DNA from: Clostridium sp. Marseille-Q2269
GTDB lineage: Bacteria; Bacillota; Clostridia; Clostridiales; Clostridiaceae
Assembly (NCBI RefSeq): GCF_943736985.1
Contig: NZ_CALSFS010000013.1
Coordinates: forward strand, 43,806 to 107,805
Length of the DNA: 64,000 bases
Direction: 5' to 3'
Below the pieces are notes generated by a model. The model was not told where the DNA came from and searched no databases. It saw only the letters and a program-made list of their open reading frames with translations. The position numbers and the translations under genes were made by a program. Positions 58,386 through 64,000 of this stretch are shown piece by piece (within the stretch, counting starts at the first letter, position 1; each line of letters opens with the position of its first letter).

Positions 58386-59957
58386 ATGAAAAAAATTATA
58401 TGCTTCTTATTAAGTATTACGTTAATTTTATTGACTGGTTGCATAGAAAAAAATAAAGAGGCTAATTCAAATAATTTCAATGAAGGCATAAGAGATTATT
58501 TAATATATAATATAGAAACTATGCCCAAGGATCTCATAATGTTAGATGAAACTTCTCCAAGACAAGAAGATTTATTAATAAGTCTATTTGATGGTCTAGT
58601 GGGAGTAGATAAAAATAATAATATTGTACCAGAATTAGCTGAAAAATGGGAAATTAGTAAAGATGGTATAGATTACAAATTCCATATTAAAGATAATTTA
58701 TTTTGGAGTAATGGTAATAAAATAGTAGCTAGAGATTTTGAGGATTTTTTTAAAGATGTTTTTATATATTTCAAAGAAAATAACATAAAATTTAATGAAT
58801 TAAATTCTATATATGGAGTAAAAGATTATTGGATAAATGGAAATTTAGATAATATAGCTATAAGGGCTAAAAAAAATAACATATTGGAAATAAGATTGAA
58901 TAATAAAGATTCTGATTTTTTAAAGATTTTATCTAAACCTAAATATAAGTTAAGAAAAATAGATGATGAAACTAAGAACTATAAAGAAAATTTTAATAAT
59001 ATACAATATACTGGAGCATTTCAGATAAGCAAAATAGATAAAGAGAATATAACTATAAATAAAAATAATAAATATTGGGATAAAGAAAATATAAAAATGA
59101 ATAAAGTAGTATTTAAATCTATAAAAAATAGTGAAGAAGCATTAGCTTATTTAAGAACTGATAAATTAGATTTGTTTATGAATCCTCCTATAGTTGAGCT
59201 TGAGAATTTAAATAAAGAAGGATTCATATCTAAAAAATTATCCTTAGAAACAGCAAATATAGTATTTAATAAAAAAGATTATATAGATTTAAATTTAAGA
59301 AGAGCCTTGGATGCTTGTATTAATAGACAACAGATATGTTCAGATATATTATATAATAAAGCAGTGCCATCGGTAGCCTATGTACCAAATAACCTAGAAG
59401 AAAATGATGGTGTAAACTATAGTAAAAATTATTTTAGTATAAATGAGAATTTAAAAAGAGCAAAAGAGTTTTTACAAAAGAGTGAATATAAAAAATCAAA
59501 TAAAGATCTAAAAATTATATCAATGGAGGATCCTATTTCTAATAAAATAATTAACAACTTAATAGAAAAAATAAAAGACAATTTAGATATAAACATCCTA
59601 TTGATTAATTGTAAGAATGAAAAAGAATTGAAACAAAAAATGAAAAATGGAGATTATGATTTAGCTTTTATTGTAAATAAGTCTAATAAAAATAACCCCT
59701 TAAAATTTTTGTACAGTTATACTGGCTATTCTGTTCAGTATAGAGAAGCTCTAAATAAAATTGAATCGGAAGATAACATGTGGAAAAAAAGAGAACACAT
59801 AAATAAAGCACAAGATATTTTAGTTAAAGACTTATATAGCATACCGGTTTGTTTCTTTTACGATATATTGTGTAAAAAAAGTAGGGTACAAGGACAGTAT
59901 ATTGATATGAATGGCAATATTGTTATAAAAAAAATAACCCTAGTACCCTATAATTAA
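58386..59957 (+). CDS. Peptide-binding lipoprotein, extracellular solute-binding family 5
   Basis: A 523-residue lipoprotein with a signal peptide and lipobox LTGC (lipidated Cys19). It is the substrate-binding part of an Opp/Dpp-like ABC importer (SBP_bac_5). Family landmarks: LISLFDGLVGVDKNNNIVPELAEKWEISKDG (about 56-86), NNKYWDKENIKMNKVVFK (about 228-245) and the C-terminal REHINKAQDILVKD. No permease or ATPase gene is adjacent, so it is an orphan binding protein that may feed a permease elsewhere or act as a sensor. A G-run (GGGGGGG) precedes the ATG. Confidence 0.88.
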   Translation: MKKIICFLLSITLILLTGCIEKNKEANSNNFNEGIRDYLIYNIETMPKDLIMLDETSPRQEDLLISLFDGLVGVDKNNNIVPELAEKWEISKDGIDYKFHIKDNLFWSNGNKIVARDFEDFFKDVFIYFKENNIKFNELNSIYGVKDYWINGNLDNIAIRAKKNNILEIRLNNKDSDFLKILSKPKYKLRKIDDETKNYKENFNNIQYTGAFQISKIDKENITINKNNKYWDKENIKMNKVVFKSIKNSEEALAYLRTDKLDLFMNPPIVELENLNKEGFISKKLSLETANIVFNKKDYIDLNLRRALDACINRQQICSDILYNKAVPSVAYVPNNLEENDGVNYSKNYFSINENLKRAKEFLQKSEYKKSNKDLKIISMEDPISNKIINNLIEKIKDNLDINILLINCKNEKELKQKMKNGDYDLAFIVNKSNKNNPLKFLYSYTGYSVQYREALNKIESEDNMWKKREHINKAQDILVKDLYSIPVCFFYDILCKKSRVQGQYIDMNGNIVIKKITLVPYN

Positions 59958-59959
59958 TA

Positions 59960-60115
59960 TTATTTTATAGTAGTTTTATTTTTAGCGGAGTTAATAGGAA
60001 GAAAATAAGCACAATTAGCATTTTCTTCGTGAATACTTAAAAAGGGACTAATATAATTTAATATGCATCTTCCATTTCTATTGTTTTTACATTTTTCAGA
60101 ACAAGGTATATTCAT
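59960..60115 (-). CDS. Small cysteine-containing protein (51 aa)
   Basis: A 51-residue protein beginning MNIPCSEKCKNNRNGRC, with Cys5, Cys9, Cys17 and a fourth cysteine near residue 36 (NANCAYF). The pattern suggests a small metal- or Fe-S-binding fold. I do not recognise the family with certainty. AGGAGG lies 8 bases before the ATG at 60115. It overlaps nothing and ends 2 bases from the oppositely oriented lipoprotein gene. Confidence 0.65.
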   Translation of the reverse strand: MNIPCSEKCKNNRNGRCILNYISPFLSIHEENANCAYFLPINSAKNKTTIK

Positions 60116-60191
60116 ACAAAGCCCTCCTGTAAAGTATTTTATTACCAATGCTTGTACTTATTGATATATGATTATTATATCCAAAAAATAA

Positions 60192-60232
60192 ATTAATATG
60201 AGGATATTGCACTGCAATATCCTCATATTAAT
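60192..60232. terminator. Strong hairpin, terminator of the leftward 457-aa gene
   Basis: Perfect 19-base arms (ATTAATATGAGGATATTGC and its complement) around ACT. It overlaps the stop codon of the leftward gene and is followed, reading left, by a T-rich tail. Confidence 0.85.
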
Positions 60233-61601
60233 CTTTAAGAGTATATAAAGTTAAGAACCATATAAATAAATTTTTGTCACTATCAAAAGAAGTTCTAACA
60301 TTAGTAAATTGCTGCTTCTTTATATTGTACTGTACATATTTACCTAGAACTGGTGCTATTTCAATATCCTCTGGACATGGTATAGATGCCATTCTAAAGT
60401 ATTGTTCATCTAGCAAATCTTCTGATTTTAAAGAAAAATTTTTATATCTTTGAATATCATTTAGAGCAGGCTCTTGGGGCCAGCTTAATATTATTCCAGA
60501 ATTTATTATCTGATTTCTGTAAAATTTAAGTAATAGGTTTTTATCTGAGTTTTCTTTATCGAATTTACGTTCATTAAGCAATACTAAAAGATATAATATT
60601 AATTCATCAGAAGAATATTTTATTTCTTTTTTATCAGTATTTTTAATGAACATGCTTAAATTATCATTATATAATTTTGTTAATGATGCATATATTTTTT
60701 TACTTAAATGTTTAAATTTTAGTATGCCTAAGTTATGGTATGACATTAAAAAGTTTATATAGGATAGGCAATAAGTATCAACTTTTTTCTCAGTATTTAA
60801 ATCTTTTTCTTTTAATTTCTCATATAAAAGTTCTGATAAATCAAGTAATAATACCTTGCTATCATCATTTTTGGAATATTTATAGAATACATTCATTCCT
60901 AAGCATAATTTAGATATTTCATCTGTAGAAAGATTATAAAGTTCATCCTTATATTCTAAGAACATATTAAGTATATCTAGAGAAAAATCTTTATAGTTAG
61001 AACAATAATCGTCTTTATCCAATAAAGAAACACCATAGTAAGCGCACATTAAAAAACATTGATCTGAAAAGTTAAACTTTTTATCTTTTTCCTTAAAATT
61101 TATATTAGATAATATGCTATCGCATGCATCTACTTTATTAACAAATACTCCTTCTTCATTTCTAAAGTAAGTTACAAAGAATTCTAATTGTTTTTTACAT
61201 AATTTATTGTATAATTTAGTATAAGAGTATAAATTTTTATCTTTATCTTTAAATTGTTCATAATATTCTATTAATTGAAGAAGAGATAAAACCATAAAGC
61301 TATTACCTAATATGTTTACTTCTTTTTTGAATTTACTATCATTCCATACTAATTTTTTATCTGAATTTATAAGTTTAGGATTAGCTTTTTTATATATACA
61401 TAATAACGGTGTTAATGAATTTAAGTTTTTAACATTGCTACAATCATTTTTCAATTTTAATTCGCTAATTGGTATACAAATACCACAGTTGGAATGAAGT
61501 ATTATGTTTTCTAGAGATTCCTTAGCTAGAAAGTTCATTTGGGAGTAAATGTTACTTGTATTTAATGTATTCATTCTTAAAAAAGGACCTATATATTTCA
61601 A
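60228..61601 (-). CDS. Conserved-looking hypothetical protein (457 aa)
   Basis: A 457-residue soluble protein rich in Lys, Leu, Asn and Tyr. It has repeated amphipathic helices (for example LLQLIEYYEQF, KLYNKLCKKQLEFFV, LLLDLSELLYEKL, FLMSYHNLGIL), suggesting an all-helical, possibly alpha/alpha-toroid fold. A helical-hairpin glycosidase-like fold is only a guess. No signal peptide or known motif. TTG at 61601 is the best start (product MKYIGPFLRMN..., AGGTG upstream); a GTG three codons earlier is the alternative. It is divergent from rdgB. Function unknown. Confidence 0.75.
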   Translation of the reverse strand: MKYIGPFLRMNTLNTSNIYSQMNFLAKESLENIILHSNCGICIPISELKLKNDCSNVKNLNSLTPLLCIYKKANPKLINSDKKLVWNDSKFKKEVNILGNSFMVLSLLQLIEYYEQFKDKDKNLYSYTKLYNKLCKKQLEFFVTYFRNEEGVFVNKVDACDSILSNINFKEKDKKFNFSDQCFLMCAYYGVSLLDKDDYCSNYKDFSLDILNMFLEYKDELYNLSTDEISKLCLGMNVFYKYSKNDDSKVLLLDLSELLYEKLKEKDLNTEKKVDTYCLSYINFLMSYHNLGILKFKHLSKKIYASLTKLYNDNLSMFIKNTDKKEIKYSSDELILYLLVLLNERKFDKENSDKNLLLKFYRNQIINSGIILSWPQEPALNDIQRYKNFSLKSEDLLDEQYFRMASIPCPEDIEIAPVLGKYVQYNIKKQQFTNVRTSFDSDKNLFIWFLTLYTLKD

Positions 61602-61704
61602 AAAACACACCTACCATAAATTAATTCTTATACTATAATATGTTATAGAAGGGTGATTTAGTGATACATAAATAAAATATTTAATTTGTTCGGAGGATTG
61701 ACAT

Positions 61705-62307
61705 ATGAAAAAGAAAGTTATTGTTGCAAGTAATAATAAAGATAAAATAAGAGAAATAAAACAAATATTAAAAGAATTTAATATAGATGCTATATCAATG
61801 AAAGAAGCTGGTATTGATATGGATATAGTAGAGGATGGTAATACATTTTTAGAAAATGCGTACAAAAAAGCATCAACTATACATAAAATCTTACCAAATT
61901 ATATGGTAATAGCAGATGATTCTGGACTTATGGTGGATGCTTTAAATGGAGCTCCAGGAATATATTCTGCTAGATTTGCAGGTGAGCATGGAAATTATAA
62001 AAAAAATAATGAAAAATTATTAAAAGAGCTAGAAGGGAAACAGGAAGAGGAAAGAACAGCTAAATTTGTTTGTGCCATAGTATTTATAATAGATGTAGAT
62101 AATGTAATAAAAGTTCAAGGAGAAATTAATGGTGTTATAAGAGAAAAAGAAGAAGGACAAGATGGATTTGGTTATGATCCTTTATTCTATGTACCAGAGT
62201 ATAAAAAAACTTTTGCCCAAATGGATTCACAAATCAAAAATTCTATAAGTCATAGAGGAAAGGCTTTTGAAAAATTAAAGTGTGAATTAAAAAACATATA
62301 TAGATAA
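61705..62307 (+). CDS. rdgB: XTP/dITP pyrophosphatase (Ham1/RdgB family)
   Basis: A 200-residue nucleotide-sanitising enzyme that hydrolyses XTP, ITP and dITP to monophosphates. Signature blocks: [16 protein letters not shown] (6-21), the catalytic [24 protein letters not shown] (about 71-94), [13 protein letters not shown] (about 151-163) and [11 protein letters not shown] (about 179-189). CGGAGG precedes the ATG. It is followed 12 bases later by the phosphodiesterase gene, a frequent pair in Firmicutes. Confidence 0.97.
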   Translation: MKKKVIVASNNKDKIREIKQILKEFNIDAISMKEAGIDMDIVEDGNTFLENAYKKASTIHKILPNYMVIADDSGLMVDALNGAPGIYSARFAGEHGNYKKNNEKLLKELEGKQEEERTAKFVCAIVFIIDVDNVIKVQGEINGVIREKEEGQDGFGYDPLFYVPEYKKTFAQMDSQIKNSISHRGKAFEKLKCELKNIYR

Positions 62308-62319
62308 GGAGGGTAAATT

Positions 62320-62790
62320 TTGAAGATTGGCGTTATTAGTGATACACATAGATATATAGGAGATGTTAACCATTTTATAAATGTTTTAGGCAATGTAGAT
62401 TTAATAGTCCATTTAGGAGATAACGTAGAGGATGTAAAAATATTATCTTCTGTTTATAGAGGGAAAATAATTAATGTGCGAGGAAACTGTGATTTTTCAA
62501 AGGTAGCTCCATCAGAATTAATAGAAGAAATAGGAGGAAAAAGATTTTTTATAACTCATGGGAATAAGTATGATGTAAAATATGATTTATCTAGATTAAG
62601 ATATAGAGCATTGGAATTGGGAGTGGATATAGTACTATTTGGGCATACTCATGTATCACAAATAGAGTATATAGATGGCATATGGTTTATTAATCCTGGC
62701 AGTCCATCATTACCCAGAAATGGAGTTAAAAGCGTTGCAATTATAGGCCTTGAAGGGGATAAAATCGTTCCTGTTATAAAGAATATATAA
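62320..62790 (+). CDS. Metallophosphoesterase, YfcE/MJ0936 family
   Basis: A 156-residue phosphodiesterase with the full calcineurin-like metal site: SDTHRY (Asp8, His10 region), HLGDNVED, VRGNCD, THGNKYDVK and FGHTHVSQIE. The family hydrolyses phosphodiesters in vitro; its cellular substrate is unsettled. The start is TTG at 62320 with AAGGAGGG at 7-base spacing, and the product (MKIGVISDTHR) matches the family. Cotranscribed with rdgB. Confidence 0.93.
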   Translation: MKIGVISDTHRYIGDVNHFINVLGNVDLIVHLGDNVEDVKILSSVYRGKIINVRGNCDFSKVAPSELIEEIGGKRFFITHGNKYDVKYDLSRLRYRALELGVDIVLFGHTHVSQIEYIDGIWFINPGSPSLPRNGVKSVAIIGLEGDKIVPVIKNI

Positions 62791-62820
62791 TAAAGTTTTA
62801 AAAAAAGATAAAAAAAAGTA

Positions 62821-62849
62821 TTGACGAATATAAATATATGATGTAGAAT
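62821..62849 (+). promoter_or_regulatory. Promoter of the tRNA array
   Basis: TTGACG (62821-62826), 17-base spacer, TAGAAT (62844-62849). An ~75-base leader with a small hairpin (CGTTG/CAACG) precedes tRNA-Pro. Confidence 0.75.
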
Positions 62850-62929
62850 AGTCTATGTCGTTGAGAGTTGTAACAGCAACGAAAAAAATGACAAAATAAA
62901 ATAATAACTCGAAAAAAACTCTTTAATAT

Positions 62930-63005
62930 CGGGGTGTGGCGCAGATGGGAGCGCGCGTGGTTTGGGACCATGAGGTCGCAGGTTCGAGCCCTGTCACCCC
63001 GACCA
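62930..63005 (+). tRNA. tRNA-Pro (anticodon TGG)
   Basis: Acceptor CGGGGTG/CACCCCG, TTCGAGCC T-loop, anticodon loop TTTGGGA with TGG; CCA encoded. Confidence 0.97.
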
Positions 63006-63012
63006 AAAGAGT

Positions 63013-63086
63013 GCGGGTGTAACTCAATGGTAGAGTGCTAGCCTTCCAAGCTAGTTACGAGGGTTCGATTCCCTTCACCCGCTCCA
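63013..63086 (+). tRNA. tRNA-Gly (anticodon TCC), copy 1
   Basis: Acceptor GCGGGTG/CACCCGC, anticodon stem CTAGC/GCTAG with TCC; CCA encoded. Confidence 0.97.
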
Positions 63087-63092
63087 TAATAT

Positions 63093-63169
<77 letters not shown>

Positions 63170-63174
63170 AATAA

Positions 63175-63250
63175 GTGCCATTAGCTCAGTTGGTAGAGCA
63201 CCTGACTCTTAATCAGGGTGCCCAGGGTTCGAATCCCTGATGGCGCACCA
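63175..63250 (+). tRNA. tRNA-Lys (anticodon CTT)
   Basis: Acceptor GTGCCAT/ATGGCGC (one T-G pair), anticodon stem CCTGA/TCAGG with CTT; CCA encoded. This is the tRNA missing from the second, repeated block. Confidence 0.96.
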
Positions 63251-63264
63251 ATTTAACCTAATAT

Positions 63265-63341
63265 GGTGGGCATAGTTCAGTTGGTAGAGCGCCAGATTGT
63301 GGTTCTGGTTGTCAAGGGTTCGAGTCCCTTTGTTCACCCCA
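63265..63341 (+). tRNA. tRNA-His (anticodon GTG), copy 1
   Basis: Extra 5' G opposite C73, typical of tRNA-His; anticodon stem CCAGA/TCTGG with GTG; CCA encoded. Confidence 0.97.
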
Positions 63342-63344
63342 TAA

Positions 63345-63419
63345 TGGGATGTCGCCAAGCGGTAAGGCATAGCACTTTGACTGCTACACGCGTAGGTTCG
63401 AATCCTGCCATCCCAGCCA
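63345..63419 (+). tRNA. tRNA-Gln (anticodon TTG), copy 1
   Basis: Acceptor TGGGATG/CATCCCA, anticodon stem TAGCA/TGCTA with TTG; CCA encoded. Charged through the GatCAB route encoded at 55-58 kb, as is usual in Firmicutes. Confidence 0.97.
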
Positions 63420-63423
63420 TTAT

Positions 63424-63499
63424 GATTCACTAGCTCAGTTGGTAGAGCACATGACTTTTAATCATGTTGTCCGGGGTTCGATTCCCCGGTGGATCACCA
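63424..63499 (+). tRNA. tRNA-Lys (anticodon TTT)
   Basis: Acceptor GATTCAC/GTGGATC, anticodon stem CATGA/TCATG with TTT; CCA encoded. Confidence 0.97.
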
Positions 63500-63514
63500 A
63501 TAATCAAATAATAT

Positions 63515-63598
63515 GCAGGTGTGGCGGAATTGGCAGACGCACTAGACTTAGGATCTAGCGCCTATGGCGTGGGGGTTCGACTCCCTTCACCTGCACCA
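63515..63598 (+). tRNA. tRNA-Leu (anticodon TAG)
   Basis: Acceptor GCAGGTG/CACCTGC, anticodon stem CTAGA/TCTAG with TAG, long variable arm typical of class II tRNA; CCA encoded. Confidence 0.97.
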
Positions 63599-63614
63599 TA
63601 TTTTTAAAAACAAT

Positions 63615-63689
63615 GCGGGAGTGGCTCAGTGGTAGAGCGTCACCTTGCCAAGGTGAACGTCGCGAGTTCGAATCTCGTCTTCCGCTCCA
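63615..63689 (+). tRNA. tRNA-Gly (anticodon GCC)
   Basis: Acceptor GCGGGAG/CTTCCGC, anticodon stem TCACC/GGTGA with GCC; CCA encoded. Confidence 0.97.
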
Positions 63690-63693
63690 ATAT

Positions 63694-63767
63694 GCGGGTG
63701 TAACTCAATGGTAGAGTGCTAGCCTTCCAAGCTAGTTACGAGGGTTCGATTCCCTTCACCCGCTCCA
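63694..63767 (+). tRNA. tRNA-Gly (anticodon TCC), copy 2
   Basis: Identical to the copy at 63013, including the 6-base spacer to the following tRNA-Arg. Confidence 0.97.
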
Positions 63768-63773
63768 TAATAT

Positions 63774-63850
<77 letters not shown>

Positions 63851-63856
63851 AAATAC

Positions 63857-63933
63857 GGTGGGCATAGTTCAGCTGGTAGAGCGCCAGATTGTGGTTCTGG
63901 TTGTCAAGGGTTCGAGTCCCTTTGTTCACCCCA
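63857..63933 (+). tRNA. tRNA-His (anticodon GTG), copy 2
   Basis: Differs from the copy at 63265 by one base in the D-loop (CAGCTGG instead of CAGTTGG). Confidence 0.97.
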
Positions 63934-63936
63934 TAA

Positions 63937-64000
63937 TGGGATGTCGCCAAGCGGTAAGGCATAGCACTTTGACTGCTACACGCGTAGGTTCGAATCCTGC
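63937..64000 (+). tRNA. tRNA-Gln (anticodon TTG), copy 2, cut by window end
   Basis: Identical to the copy at 63345 as far as it goes; the 3' acceptor strand lies beyond the window. Confidence 0.93.

Noticed and set aside
63209-63430. Minus-strand frame over the tRNA array (also 63780-63962)
   Set aside because: These translate the complement of tRNA genes (for example RIRTYACSSQS), a well-known spurious annotation; no RBS.

Overview
This window is AT-rich Firmicute chromosome, almost certainly from the Clostridium botulinum group I / C. sporogenes lineage. The evidence is the very low G+C content, strong AGGAGG-type ribosome binding sites, clostridial genes such as Rex, NfnAB, a group B-like [FeFe] hydrogenase and Ogg, and above all a complete reductive Stickland cluster for aromatic amino acids (fld genes, acdA, etfBA, fldH), which is known from that lineage. 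No prophage, insertion sequence, CRISPR array or toxin gene was seen.

Layout. 1-8.4 kb: the end of pyruvate carboxylase, an M16C zinc peptidase, and a divergent carbon-starvation (CstA) transporter beside a LytS/LytT two-component pair. 8.4-18.2 kb: redox and housekeeping genes, namely an ABC-F ATPase, Rex, NfnAB, 8-oxoguanine glycosylase, an [FeFe] hydrogenase and two membrane proteins. 18.4-24 kb: groESL under a CIRCE element, then guaB-guaA behind a guanine riboswitch whose terminator and antiterminator can both be read. 24.7-26 kb: the branched-chain amino acid carrier brnQ.

26.4-39.8 kb holds the metabolic centrepiece: CoA ligase (fldL), CoA transferase (fldA), dehydratase activator (fldI), dehydratase subunits (fldB, fldC), acyl-CoA dehydrogenase (acdA), EtfB, EtfA with an N-terminal 2x[4Fe-4S] ferredoxin domain, a YkvI-type transporter, aryl-lactate dehydrogenase (fldH), and a convergent D-2-hydroxyacid dehydrogenase. 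Together these reduce aryl-pyruvates (from Phe, Tyr and Trp) through aryl-lactates and aryl-acrylyl-CoA to aryl-propionates, re-oxidising NADH and probably bifurcating electrons.

40-48 kb: a frameshifted GNAT acetyltransferase, a TetR regulator with a candidate operator, a 55-aa zinc-ribbon protein whose leader can hide its ribosome binding site, pgi, a DUF188 protein, a 7-repeat Y_Y_Y protein, a lytic transglycosylase without a signal peptide, and a pseudouridine synthase. 48-58 kb: yerC-pcrA-ligA, a small membrane protein, a dicarboxylate/amino-acid symporter and gatCAB. 58-63 kb: an orphan peptide-binding lipoprotein, two unassigned genes, rdgB and a YfcE-type phosphodiesterase. 62.9-64 kb: a dense tRNA array (13 tRNAs, the last cut by the window edge) with an internal partial duplication.

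The least ordinary signals are regulatory: the anti-Shine-Dalgarno leader at 41.87-41.94 kb, a promoter-to-terminator small transcript candidate at 48.0-48.14 kb, and a shared promoter/operator-like block before fldL and fldH. None of these could be tested here.
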